Assembly: GCF_021606685.1 (NCBI RefSeq)
Contig: NZ_WKCB01000057.1
Span: forward strand, 1-36,678
Length of the DNA: 36,678 nt
Direction of reading: 5' to 3'
Source: Pseudomonas syringae
Lineage (GTDB): Bacteria > Pseudomonadota > Gammaproteobacteria > Pseudomonadales > Pseudomonadaceae
Below are positions 24,289 to 32,797 of the stretch, piece after piece. The position numbers and the translations under genes are program-made. The notes beneath the pieces are model-generated. The model was given only the letters and a program-made list of their open reading frames with translations. It was not told the origin of the DNA and did not search any database. Numbering within the stretch: position 1 is the stretch's first letter; every line of letters begins with the position of its first letter.

Positions 24289-24419
24289 TGAATTACCCTT
24301 CTGTCTATAGTTGGGTAAATATTAAATGAGCGGTGGAGGCGATCTATGGCGTGCTTCTTATTTTGCTGTGGGAATTATCTTTATGACGTGTGGCTGATGT
24401 TATTTAAGTATGAGTCATC

Positions 24420-24974
24420 CTAGGACTTGCGGGTTGAGCCGAACCCCATCCGAGTAAAAATGCCATCGCGTTTCACCCAGGCATGAAACAACGCCGCCGC
24501 CAAATGCAGCAGGATCAACGCAAAGAACCCATACGCCAGCACGGCGTGGCTGTCATGAAGTGTGGTGTACAGCTTGGGTTCAGGCTGTACCAGGGCCGGA
24601 AGCCGTATGCCCAGCACGCTGGGTGCCGGGTAACCGCCTGCTGACAGCATGGCCCAGCCCATGAGGGGCAGCGTTGTCATCAGCGCGTAAAAACACAGGT
24701 GCACCAACGCCAATCCGAACCGATGCCCTGGGCTCAGACCCGCGGGGGGTAGGGGGCGCGTGGAGAGCAAGCGATTGCCGATGCGTAGCAGGACGACGAT
24801 GAAAATGCTGACGCCGAGCACGAGGTGGGTGTTTAGCAGTTGCGGCCGCCACTGCAATGCGCTGCCCATCGCAGCGCCGATAAACAGCGTGGCCAGCAGT
24901 AGAACCGCCATCAGCCAGTGGAGCCAGCGGGCAGCGAGGTTGTAGCGCGTGGGCGGCGTTTTGAACGGTTTCAT
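24420..24974 (-). CDS. Cytochrome b561-family protein
   Basis: Protein of 184 residues with four membrane segments. 'RYNLAARWLHWLMAVLLLAT' at the N-terminus holds a heme-ligand histidine. 'LLNTHLVLGVSIFIVVLLRI' in helix 2 and the 'LYTTLHDSHAVLAYGFFALI' segment carry the other histidines expected for a two-heme bacterial b561. It transfers electrons in the inner membrane, probably from quinol. Its start overlaps the upstream peroxidase gene's end by 4 bases, so it likely supplies electrons to that enzyme (inference; this pairing recurs in proteobacteria). Confidence 0.9.
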   Translation of the reverse strand: MKPFKTPPTRYNLAARWLHWLMAVLLLATLFIGAAMGSALQWRPQLLNTHLVLGVSIFIVVLLRIGNRLLSTRPLPPAGLSPGHRFGLALVHLCFYALMTTLPLMGWAMLSAGGYPAPSVLGIRLPALVQPEPKLYTTLHDSHAVLAYGFFALILLHLAAALFHAWVKRDGIFTRMGFGSTRKS

Positions 24975-26047
24975 GGTGTCACCGCTTTGCCCGAAGATTT
25001 ATCGCCGTTCTCGCGTTGTCGCAGGTTGAACGAGGCTGCATAAGTGCCCGACCTGGCATGCAGGATGGGATCGTCCGAAATCTCGATGCCATGTGGGACG
25101 ATGGTCGGGTCAAAGTTGATGTCGCGACAGGCGCCAGTCGCCTGGTCGCTCAATGCGCTCACCGTCAACGTACCCGCCTTGATGCGCTGGCGGTTATCCG
25201 GCCATGGACGTGAGGGGTCCAGAACGGGGTCGGAGGGTTCTGCAACCGTCACCACCAGGTCCCAGACAAGGTGTTTATCTGCAAGTTTTCGAGGAAGGTC
25301 GTCGAACAAGCTTTGTGCATCGGCTTTTTCGCGAGCACCTGCCGGCCAGGCTTTGAAGGGCAGGCGGGGGTGCAACGCCCAGCGCACGAAGCGTTTTTGC
25401 TGGCGCTTGGAGATGAACACAAAGGTGTTGATGCTGTTGAATCGAATGACCGCGAAGCTGCTCGCCCATGGGGCTTTTTCGGACCACTCGAGGTATTTTC
25501 TGGCTTGCGGATGGGCCGCGTAGAACGCCTCGACCCGCGCCGGTACGGGAAGATCGGTGGTGGCGTCGGGCGCGAATGCCTCCCCCATGGCGAGCAGCCC
25601 GGCGACGGTGGCGGTCGGGAAGAAGGGTTCGTTGACCATTGCCATGCGCCATTCAGTGCCTTGGGAGTCCTTTAGCTGTAGTGCCAGGCTGAGGACATGG
25701 CTGGTGTTATCCGCGGCATGCGGGTCGCCGGAGCCGAGGGAAAAACGCCCTACAACCGGCGTTGAGGGCTCACTCAAGACGCGCGCAGACGACAGTTCGG
25801 CCGCCTGCGCAGTGGGGGTGAACTGCCCGGTGAAACACATGCCTTTGCCATGGGCGCGTCTGAAGCCAGCAGGGAAGGGCTGTGGTGCCTCTTTGGCCAG
25901 CGCTGCCAGCACGCGATCAGAGGTGAGCCGCGCCGGGCCTGCCCAGCCTGCCAGCCAGGCAAATGCGCCCGCCAGGCTTGTAATCATCAAGCCGATGCCC
26001 AACACCGAGGACCCGTGTAATCGAATCATTGAAAGAAACTGGGACAA
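24971..26047 (-). CDS. Catalase-family peroxidase (SrpA-like), exported
   Basis: Heme protein of 358 residues. An N-terminal hydrophobic segment (about 15-35, 'GSSVLGIGLMITSLAGAFAW') is a membrane anchor or signal, placing the enzyme in the periplasm. 'RRAHGKGMCFTGQF' contains the distal catalytic histidine. 'MVNEPFF' corresponds to the distal asparagine region, and the Tyr in 'HARSGTYAASF' near the C-terminus is the likely proximal heme ligand. The family lacks the large C-terminal parts of true catalases. I accept a TTG start at 26047 because GGAGG lies 7 bases upstream; the next ATG (26026) has no ribosome site. Coupled to the cytochrome b561 gene. Confidence 0.87.
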   Translation of the reverse strand: MSQFLSMIRLHGSSVLGIGLMITSLAGAFAWLAGWAGPARLTSDRVLAALAKEAPQPFPAGFRRAHGKGMCFTGQFTPTAQAAELSSARVLSEPSTPVVGRFSLGSGDPHAADNTSHVLSLALQLKDSQGTEWRMAMVNEPFFPTATVAGLLAMGEAFAPDATTDLPVPARVEAFYAAHPQARKYLEWSEKAPWASSFAVIRFNSINTFVFISKRQQKRFVRWALHPRLPFKAWPAGAREKADAQSLFDDLPRKLADKHLVWDLVVTVAEPSDPVLDPSRPWPDNRQRIKAGTLTVSALSDQATGACRDINFDPTIVPHGIEISDDPILHARSGTYAASFNLRQRENGDKSSGKAVTP

Positions 26048-26173
26048 ACCTGAACCTCCGGAAATGCGTTGAAACAGGCGGCCATCCGCGCTGGGACACT
26101 GAGTGGCGCAGGCCTCACAAAGGTTCCAGCGCGAACGACAAACACTCCCGCGAACAGCCTGCTTGGCGGGTTT

Positions 26174-28105
26174 TCAGCCGGCGACGACCTGCGGTCTGCG
26201 CCTGAACACCACTGACGACAGGCGTGTCTGCACATACGCATTGGCCGGCACCGTCGAAACGCTGTCCAGCATCACCAGCTCAAGCACGTCGTCGGGCACG
26301 TTCAACCAACCGCTCAGCGACAACGCGCCGCTTGGCTGCGCCGCCGCAAGCGCCACCGACTGCAGTGACAGCCCCGCCGCCGCGGCGCCGATATCGGTGA
26401 AGCCAGCCACCTCGGTGTCACCCGTGGGCCCTGACAGATGGCCACTCAGGCGCCCCACACGGTTTTTGTGCGCGGCGTGAACGGCCACCACCAGCACCCT
26501 GCCATCGGCGGCCAGCCAAGTACCGGTCAAGGGGGTGGCGGTTGCATGGGATAGGCCGGTGTCCGGCCAGTCGGTGATGGAAGGGGCGGCTCGACGGTAG
26601 CGCAGCTTGTCGACGTAAGTGCCAGGCTGCGCCAACCCCGGAAAGTCACTGCTCGCGACCAGCAAGTGGGAGAGTTCGAGTATCTCTTCATCACCGTTCA
26701 CACTGAGTTGGCCGCAGAGGGCGGATGACCAGTTCCAGCTCGGGTCCGCAGGGTCCTTGCCGATCGAATGCCACTCGATGGCAAGCGCCACGGGCAGCCC
26801 CAGGTTCGGTGGTTCGGCAGCCTTCAACTGGTAACCCACCACCTCGTATCGGCCGGTCGAGCCAGTCGACGACTGGTAGCTCCCGGTGACTCGATTGCCG
26901 GTGACGTCGAGCGTCATCACCGAGCCGTAGTCATTTTTCCAGGTTCCTGCCACTGACCTCGACGGTGTGGCAACGGGAAAGGTGACCTTGCCGGTGGCCG
27001 CAGGCCGCGGGCCGGGCTGGAAGCGACGCGACGAGGCGCGTGTGATGATCTGCGGCCCCTGCGGGCGATTGAACAACCAGACGCCCACCGGTGCCAGCGA
27101 GTAGAGGCCGTGTCCGCATTGCACCACCTGGTACTCAAACACGCTGTAGCAGTGGTCCATCAGCAGCGAGCCGACCAGCACCAGGTCCGTCAGGCCCAAG
27201 GGTGAAAACTGCGCAAGGGTGAGGCCTTTTTGCGGGCCTTCTTCGATCAGCACGTTGTAGAGCTGCGCACCCAGGGTGATTTCACCGTCCGCGAAACCCA
27301 GCACCACCTCAGGGCTCCCGCCCTGTGCAATGCGTGCAAGGGTTTGCTGCATAAGCGTGTCATCGCCCTTGAACTGTGACGAGCCGGAGTCCAGCGCAAA
27401 GGTGAGGTCGGTGCCCAGCGTTGTACCGCCCACGGAGTAGGACTTGAGCGGGGTGGACCAGATGTATTCAACCCCAGCCACGCTGCTGTAGACCGACCAG
27501 GGCAGGAACAGATGCGCCCCGTGTGTCTTGGTCATGTCGATGGCGCCCATTTGGCAGGTGCCCTTGCGCTCAGTGGCATCCCAATCAAACGCAACGTAAG
27601 GCTGGGCCGGATCGAGCTGGCCGCTGCGAATCAGCTCCTGAAACAGGAATGAGCTGCGACCCTCCACATACGCGCTGCTGCACGGCAGGCCGATACCGCC
27701 ATCCCAGTTCAGCTGTTTGAACTGTTCGCCGCTGTAGTCGGCCGCCACAAAGAGCTTCATCGCCAGCGCATTGCCGGCCGGCGTGGTGAGTAGGTCCGCG
27801 GCGGTTTCCACTTGCATGGTGCCCCACGGGCCGAAGCTGTAGGGGCGTTGCAGGCAGTCGGTAAAGGCAAAGCTGCTGGACGCCTGGTAGTCGAAGCGAG
27901 CACCTCCAAAGTGTTCGCATTGGTTGGGCGAGCACAGCGTCGAGGTCACCCAGGTGATGTTGGTGCCTGAGTCGAGGGAAAACTTGAGCGCTTGCCCGGG
28001 CGTGCCCAGTTGGAGGGTCGCATACCACGGCGTAGCGCCGTTGTTCTGGAAAGGGCCGCGCTGCATGGGAAATACCAGCTTTTGCGCCGGTGAAGGTGTG
28101 TACAT
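26174..28105 (-). CDS. Pepsin-like aspartic peptidase fused to two avidin-like domains
   Basis: Protein of 643 residues. Residues 1-345 form a two-lobed A1 (pepsin) peptidase. The first catalytic motif is LDSGTNITWV (D45), followed by the pepsin-type disulfide loop CSPNQC (C58, C63) and a flap tyrosine near Y89. The second is FALDSGSSQF (D239), and the closing segment is LVGSLLMDHCYSVFEY (311-325). After a linker, residues 386-505 read as an avidin fold. Against streptavidin by eye: N391 (N23), S395 (S27), Y410 (Y43), S412 (S45), W445 (W79), S461 (T90), D499 (D128); W108 is replaced by H480. Residues 526-637 form a second, degenerate avidin-like domain. No signal peptide is seen. GGAAG lies 5 bases before the ATG. 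It is the last of seven co-directional genes. Confidence 0.85.
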   Translation of the reverse strand: MYTPSPAQKLVFPMQRGPFQNNGATPWYATLQLGTPGQALKFSLDSGTNITWVTSTLCSPNQCEHFGGARFDYQASSSFAFTDCLQRPYSFGPWGTMQVETAADLLTTPAGNALAMKLFVAADYSGEQFKQLNWDGGIGLPCSSAYVEGRSSFLFQELIRSGQLDPAQPYVAFDWDATERKGTCQMGAIDMTKTHGAHLFLPWSVYSSVAGVEYIWSTPLKSYSVGGTTLGTDLTFALDSGSSQFKGDDTLMQQTLARIAQGGSPEVVLGFADGEITLGAQLYNVLIEEGPQKGLTLAQFSPLGLTDLVLVGSLLMDHCYSVFEYQVVQCGHGLYSLAPVGVWLFNRPQGPQIITRASSRRFQPGPRPAATGKVTFPVATPSRSVAGTWKNDYGSVMTLDVTGNRVTGSYQSSTGSTGRYEVVGYQLKAAEPPNLGLPVALAIEWHSIGKDPADPSWNWSSALCGQLSVNGDEEILELSHLLVASSDFPGLAQPGTYVDKLRYRRAAPSITDWPDTGLSHATATPLTGTWLAADGRVLVVAVHAAHKNRVGRLSGHLSGPTGDTEVAGFTDIGAAAAGLSLQSVALAAAQPSGALSLSGWLNVPDDVLELVMLDSVSTVPANAYVQTRLSSVVFRRRPQVVAG

Positions 28106-28130
28106 GATGACTTCCGTTTCGGTGGCAAGA

Positions 28131-28151
28131 ACGCCCCGGTCAACCGGGGCG
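28131..28151 (-). terminator. Hairpin between MFS gene and peptidase-avidin gene
   Basis: CGCCCCGG (28132-28139) and CCGGGGCG (28144-28151) form an 8-bp stem with a TCAA tetraloop. On the minus strand it is followed by TTCTTGCC, only a weak T-tract. It may be a partial terminator that lowers transcription into the peptidase-avidin gene. The rest of the 129-base gap shows no clear promoter. Confidence 0.45.
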
Positions 28152-28234
28152 CCTTATTCAAACGGTACGCTGATGAGTCCGATGTCGGGCAACCGCCCGC
28201 TGCGCACGCGGAAACGGCGCTAACCGACGGCCGA

Positions 28235-29578
28235 TCAACACAACGCCTTGCCCTCGGTTTCAGGAATGAACACCACCAGCATCACGGTGACGAGCATGAA
28301 GGCGTTGATCAGCGTAGTGGTCATGTTGAAGGACGAGCCGTACGCGATCAGCATGCCGATCAGCGACGGCGCCAGCACATTGGCGACCCTCTGCGCGAAG
28401 ATCGCCCAGCCATAGCCCAGTGTGCGCAGGCGGGTGGGGTACAGCTCGCCGATCCAGGCGCCCCATACACCCCAGGCGCCGAGGTTGAAGAACGCCAGGG
28501 CGAAGTTGCTCAGGTACAGCATTTCCAGGGATTGGGCGTTGGCAAACGCGTAACCTGCGACCACCGCGGCGCTGATAAAACCGATGATGACTTTTTTGCG
28601 GCCCAGGCGCTGGGTCAGGTACGAGGCGGTGATGTAGCCGGGAATCATGCACAACGCCGACAGGGCAATAAAGCCGTAGCTCTGCGGCAGGCTCAAGCCC
28701 CGTTGCTGCAGCAGGGTCGGTAGCCAGGTCTGCAAGCCCCAATAGCCCCACGAAAAGGTGAAGTTGACGATGATCTGCAGCGCACTGACCGTCAACAAGC
28801 GCGGTGCAAACAGGTCGCGATGGCGGCCCCGGGTGGTCTGATCGACCGTCAGTTGGCAGCCCAGCGGCACCTCTACGGCGCCGCGACTCAACCGCGCGAT
28901 AACCGTCTTGGCCTGGGGTTGTCGATCAACGCTGGCCAGCCAGTAAGGTGACTCCGGCACCCAGCGCGCCACCACCAGCGCCCACAGGCTGGCCAGTGAA
29001 CTCAGCACGATAACCGCACGCCAACCCTGGGGCAGCAGCCACACCGTGGCCCCCAGCGCCAGCAACATGCCGATGGGCCAGCCCGAGGCCAGGTAAACCG
29101 TCAGTGCCCCGCGATGGCGGACCGGCAGCAGCTCCTGATAATGCGCAAAGGTCACAACTATCATGCCCACCGCCGCCACGCCCGATATCAGCCGCAGCGC
29201 GTACAAGGTGAGGTAGTCGGGGGCAAATGCGCTGGCCAGCGAGATCAGCCCGTATAGCCCCAGGCTCCAAAGGATGGCGTTCTTGCGGCCGATAAGTTCG
29301 GCCAATTTGCCCCAGGCCAGCGAGCCCAGCAGCATGCCGATGAACATCGCGCTGATCAGGTTGCCGATGGCCAATGCATCCAGCGTCAGGTCCTCGGCGA
29401 TCAGCGGCGCGGTGTAGACGATGATCATCATCTCCCAGGCTTCGATGGCGAACACAACAAACAAGGCGAGACAGGCTTTCAAATGCTCGCGGGTCAAGGG
29501 CATCTCTTTGAACACATCGCCCACCGGCAGGGTGGTCGTGTTATTGCCCGGTTCGGGCGTCGAGGTGACGTGGCTCAT
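28235..29578 (-). CDS. MFS transporter, SV2/NiaP-like group
   Basis: Twelve-segment transporter of 447 residues. The family loop between helices 2 and 3 reads 'GKLAELIGRKNAILWS' (G-x-L-x-x-x-x-G-R-K), repeated in the second half as 'YLTQRLGRKKVIIGF'. 'WVPESPYWL' after helix 6 is the PESPRWL signature of the sugar/organic-acid porter group. 'WGAWIGELYPTRLRTLGYG' is typical of NiaP/SV2-like members. It should import a small organic substrate by proton symport. Position after the racemase and hydantoinase genes suggests uptake of the compound they degrade (inference). Confidence 0.88.
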   Translation of the reverse strand: MSHVTSTPEPGNNTTTLPVGDVFKEMPLTREHLKACLALFVVFAIEAWEMMIIVYTAPLIAEDLTLDALAIGNLISAMFIGMLLGSLAWGKLAELIGRKNAILWSLGLYGLISLASAFAPDYLTLYALRLISGVAAVGMIVVTFAHYQELLPVRHRGALTVYLASGWPIGMLLALGATVWLLPQGWRAVIVLSSLASLWALVVARWVPESPYWLASVDRQPQAKTVIARLSRGAVEVPLGCQLTVDQTTRGRHRDLFAPRLLTVSALQIIVNFTFSWGYWGLQTWLPTLLQQRGLSLPQSYGFIALSALCMIPGYITASYLTQRLGRKKVIIGFISAAVVAGYAFANAQSLEMLYLSNFALAFFNLGAWGVWGAWIGELYPTRLRTLGYGWAIFAQRVANVLAPSLIGMLIAYGSSFNMTTTLINAFMLVTVMLVVFIPETEGKALC

Positions 29579-29603
29579 GGCGGTTCATCCAGATGAGGAA
29601 AGG

Positions 29604-30425
29604 TTAGGCCTTGACCCGATTGCCGATTGGCACCGGCCCCTGAAACAGGCCAAAGGCCTCGATCTCGGCTTCCGGCGGCGGCTCACAGCTGCCCACTCGG
29701 CTGGGTACCCAGCCAAACCGTCGCTTCATGCCCGCCAACGCCTCGGCCATCTTGAACGCCGCCACCACGGGGTCGATAACCGGTACACCCACTTCGCGCT
29801 GCACCTGTTCAAAGAAGCCGAACTCGATGGTGCACCCGAGCACGATGGCCTCCGCGCCGTCTTCCTCGACCGCCAGCATGGCTTGCTCGATGATCCGTCG
29901 ACGGGTCACGGCGGGGTCTTTCTGAAACTCATCCACGCCCATGCCCAGTTGCCTCATGGACGCCAGCCGATGCTCGGCGCCATAGCTGCGCACGCGCTCG
30001 TGCATCTGCTCCATCCATTTGTTGCGGCCCACGATGATCGAGAACCGATTGGCCAGTTGCTCGACCACTTGCAAGCTGGCCTGGCACGGCGCGATTACCA
30101 GGGTGTCGCCGGAAATTTCCCGGGCGTCTTCCAGCGCCGGGTCGTAGAAGCAACCGATCACCAGCGCGTCGATCTGTTGTTGCGCACAGTCACGGGCAAT
30201 GCGCAGGGTGCGCTCGTAGGTGAGCGCTTCGTACGCGCGATATTCCAGGTGTGTCGGGCTGGGTTTCATGTCGAACGACACGACTTCAATCTGCGTCGAT
30301 GGCAGCTTGATACCGTGCAGCAAGTCGGCAATCGGCGCGTCGAATGTCGGTTGTCCGATGGGGTTCAGCCAGCGCACGGTAACGGGTACGTCGTGGGGTT
30401 CGACAGCAGGGTTGTGGGTGTTCAT
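29604..30425 (-). CDS. Asp/Glu/hydantoin racemase-family protein
   Basis: Protein of 273 residues. Two catalytic cysteines of the two-base racemase family are in 'LVIGCFYDPALEDARE' and 'AIVLGCTIEFGFFE'. The first matches the hydantoin racemase pattern (CF-DP). The N-terminus 'VRWLNPIGQPTFD' resembles 'I-NPN' openings of this family. Hydantoin racemases invert 5-substituted hydantoins so both enantiomers can be hydrolysed, which fits the HyuA/HyuB genes upstream. Substrate is not determined. Cytoplasmic. Confidence 0.85.
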   Translation of the reverse strand: MNTHNPAVEPHDVPVTVRWLNPIGQPTFDAPIADLLHGIKLPSTQIEVVSFDMKPSPTHLEYRAYEALTYERTLRIARDCAQQQIDALVIGCFYDPALEDAREISGDTLVIAPCQASLQVVEQLANRFSIIVGRNKWMEQMHERVRSYGAEHRLASMRQLGMGVDEFQKDPAVTRRRIIEQAMLAVEEDGAEAIVLGCTIEFGFFEQVQREVGVPVIDPVVAAFKMAEALAGMKRRFGWVPSRVGSCEPPPEAEIEAFGLFQGPVPIGNRVKA

Positions 30426-30446
30426 GGGCAGTCCTCGAATAGGCGG

Positions 30447-31337
30447 TCAGAAAAACTTCACCAGGGCCATGGTCAGCTCATTGGAGCGGGTCACATTGGC
30501 GCTGCGGTAGTAGTCGACGTTGAAGTTGGCAGACAGGTAGAGCCCCTGGGCGGCAAACCCGGTGTAGGTCATGGACGGACCGACTTTTCCGACTCGCGAT
30601 TCAGCGAAGTCCGACGCGGCGGTATTGTTGATGTGGTAGACGTGATGCACGCCCAGCCACAGGTCCTCGGTGGCCAGGTAACCGGCAGCCACGTTGGCCA
30701 GCCACAGGCTCACACCGCCGCGCAGGCGCTGCGGGTCGTCGGTGCCCAGGTCGGTGGCGTTGCGGTTGCGCGCGGCGTAATGAATACCGGCCGGCGTGAA
30801 GGTGGCGGCGAAGCGTCCCACGCGCAGGTAGTTGGCGACGCTGAAACTCACCGCGTAACGGTTGGCGAAAGCGCCGTAACCGGCGAGTTCGTCGTTGCCG
30901 TTGGGGAACTCGACCATCAGCGTCGGGTTGACCCAGAAGGTGGTGAAATCGTCGGCACCGTAGTCGCTGGTGGGTTCGACCACGTTGTAGTAGTAGGCAA
31001 ACCCAAGGTTGGGCGCCGCGATACCCCAAGGGCTTGCACCCTTCGCGCCGTTGGTGCTGGCATAGCCGGGAATCGCGCCGACCCAGAACTGCAATTGGTC
31101 GCGGGTGGTGTCGGTGAAGCCGGTTTCGGAAAAGTACGCCAGCACCGTATTGCCGCCGGCACGCACGTTGCCGTCGGCGTTGCGGTTGTACACCGGGAAC
31201 GACTCCAGCGCCCACTTGCCCGGAAGGCCCGGTTGCCCAAAACCAATGAACTGTTCGGCCTGTGCGGTACCGGCGGTGATCAGCATCCAGGCGAAACAAA
31301 GCCCTGCGCTTGCGCGCAGCAGGTGACGTGTTTTCAT
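30447..31337 (-). CDS. SphA/meta-pathway-type outer-membrane transporter
   Basis: Protein of 296 residues from the ATG at 31337. A signal peptide 'MKTRHLLRASAGLCFAWMLI' continues to a cleavage site after 'TAQA' (about residue 27). The mature part is aromatic-rich beta strands, e.g. 'LGFAYYYNVVEPTSDYGADD' and 'LYLSANFNVDYYRSANVTRS', ending in 'ALVKFF' with the C-terminal Phe required for barrel insertion. It resembles the putative phenol/meta-pathway outer-membrane channel family of pseudomonads. It likely lets the operon's substrate across the outer membrane. A longer open frame upstream belongs to shadow sequence. Confidence 0.82.
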   Translation of the reverse strand: MKTRHLLRASAGLCFAWMLITAGTAQAEQFIGFGQPGLPGKWALESFPVYNRNADGNVRAGGNTVLAYFSETGFTDTTRDQLQFWVGAIPGYASTNGAKGASPWGIAAPNLGFAYYYNVVEPTSDYGADDFTTFWVNPTLMVEFPNGNDELAGYGAFANRYAVSFSVANYLRVGRFAATFTPAGIHYAARNRNATDLGTDDPQRLRGGVSLWLANVAAGYLATEDLWLGVHHVYHINNTAASDFAESRVGKVGPSMTYTGFAAQGLYLSANFNVDYYRSANVTRSNELTMALVKFF

Positions 31338-31383
31338 GAGGGTTTCTCTTATTGTTATGCGGTTAGGGTTGTGCGGTAAGCGA

Positions 31384-32769
31384 TCACGCCATGGCCGCTT
31401 CGATCGCATCGGGTTGCTTGGGAATGGCCGGCCCCAACACTCGGCCGACGCGGTCTTGCACCACGACGACGTCCTCGATGCGCATGCCGCCAAAGTCTTC
31501 GTAGTCGTTAAAACGCGAGTAGTTGATCAGCCCCGCATGGCGGTTCTCTGCCTGCCAGCGCGCTATCAGGTTGGGAATAAAATAGATTCCGGGTTCCACC
31601 GTCAGCACCATGCCGGGTTTCAAGGCCTTGCCCAGGCGCAGGTGGCACAGCCCGAACTGTTCGCTTCGCGAGGTTTCGGTGTCATAGCCCACGTTGTTTT
31701 CGCCGAGGGCGTCCATGTCATGCACGTCCAGCCCGAGCAGGTGGCCGAGGCCGTGCGGGAAGGCCAGGGCGTAGGCGCCGGACGCGACGATGTCCGCCGG
31801 TGAGCCGCTGAAGAACCCCAGCGCCCGCATGCCCTCGGCCAGCTTCAAGGCGGCCTGCAGGTGCACCTCCATAAAGGTCACTCCGGCACGGCTGTGTTGG
31901 ATCGCGTCCTGTTGGGCTTCGAGCAGTACCTCGTACAGCTCGCGCTGATGGGGCAGGAAGCGCCCACCGACCGGCAGCGTCCGCGTCACATCGCTGGCGT
32001 AGCCGAGGGCGCTGCAAGCGGCGGCATCGTTGATCACCAGGTCACCCTGGACCAAGCGGTTGTCATGTTCAAACAGGTGCAGGATGTCGCCGCGCCGGGT
32101 GAAGATCGGGCAGTAGGCTTCCTGCAGACCCTCCCGGCCCAGCACGTGGCGCATATGGGCAACGACTTCACGTTCCACCATGCCGGGGCGGGTGGTGCGC
32201 ATGGCCAGGCGGTGCATGTGCTCGGTAACCCGCAGGGCACTTTCGATCTCGGCCAGCTCCACCGCTTCCTTGATCTCGCGCAGGGCCACCACTTCGCGGA
32301 TCAAGGCGCGTGACGCCTTGCCCGCCAGGCTGTTGGGCGCCAATTGCGTTAACTGCGACAGGGTCAGCGCGGTTTCGCCGCGGCACGGCGGCAGGAAGTG
32401 CACGTTGCGCCCGTAGCGCCTGGCGCGATTGACGGCGGACTGCACGCGGCTCATCGAGCGCACTTGCTGGCAGCCGCAGGCGTTGGCCAGCTCAGCCGAA
32501 TCCAGAGGCTCACCGAGCCAGATCACGTCGCTTTCGGGGCTGTCTTCGACGTACAACGTGTCCAGATGATCATCCAGGTCGATGATGCCGATCAGCCCCG
32601 GCCGATTGATGCCAAAGAAGTAGCTGAAGCTGGCGTCCTGGCGAAACGGGTAGTTGTTCAGGGCAAAGTTGATCGGCGCTTCGCCATGGCCGATCAGCAA
32701 CACGATCCCGTTGCTCAGGCGCTCGCGCAAAGCGTGGCGGCGTTGGGTGTAAACCGTAGGTGCAAACAT
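31384..32769 (-). CDS. Aminopeptidase P-family metallopeptidase (M24B, Xaa-Pro type)
   Basis: Protein of 461 residues from the ATG at 32769. The N-terminal aminopeptidase P domain (about 1-150) begins 'FAPTVYTQRRHALRERLSNG'. The pita-bread catalytic domain has all five metal ligands: Asp in 'LVINDAAA', Asp in 'ASDVTRTLPV', His in 'FPHGLGHLLGLDVHD', Glu in 'LTVEPGIYF', Glu in 'MRIEDVVVV'. It should remove N-terminal residues before proline, or act on a related amide. Ligand conservation argues against a metal-free creatinase. Within a hydantoinase operon it may release amino acids from a dipeptide-like intermediate (inference). Confidence 0.9.
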   Translation of the reverse strand: MFAPTVYTQRRHALRERLSNGIVLLIGHGEAPINFALNNYPFRQDASFSYFFGINRPGLIGIIDLDDHLDTLYVEDSPESDVIWLGEPLDSAELANACGCQQVRSMSRVQSAVNRARRYGRNVHFLPPCRGETALTLSQLTQLAPNSLAGKASRALIREVVALREIKEAVELAEIESALRVTEHMHRLAMRTTRPGMVEREVVAHMRHVLGREGLQEAYCPIFTRRGDILHLFEHDNRLVQGDLVINDAAACSALGYASDVTRTLPVGGRFLPHQRELYEVLLEAQQDAIQHSRAGVTFMEVHLQAALKLAEGMRALGFFSGSPADIVASGAYALAFPHGLGHLLGLDVHDMDALGENNVGYDTETSRSEQFGLCHLRLGKALKPGMVLTVEPGIYFIPNLIARWQAENRHAGLINYSRFNDYEDFGGMRIEDVVVVQDRVGRVLGPAIPKQPDAIEAAMA

Positions 32770-32797
32770 AGGTATTACCTCTGCGAAGGTGTGTGGA

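Noticed and set aside
29421..31379. A 652-codon open frame on the plus strand opposite the MFS, racemase and outer-membrane genes
   Set aside because: It spans three well-supported genes and their gaps on the other strand and has the composition of an antisense shadow.
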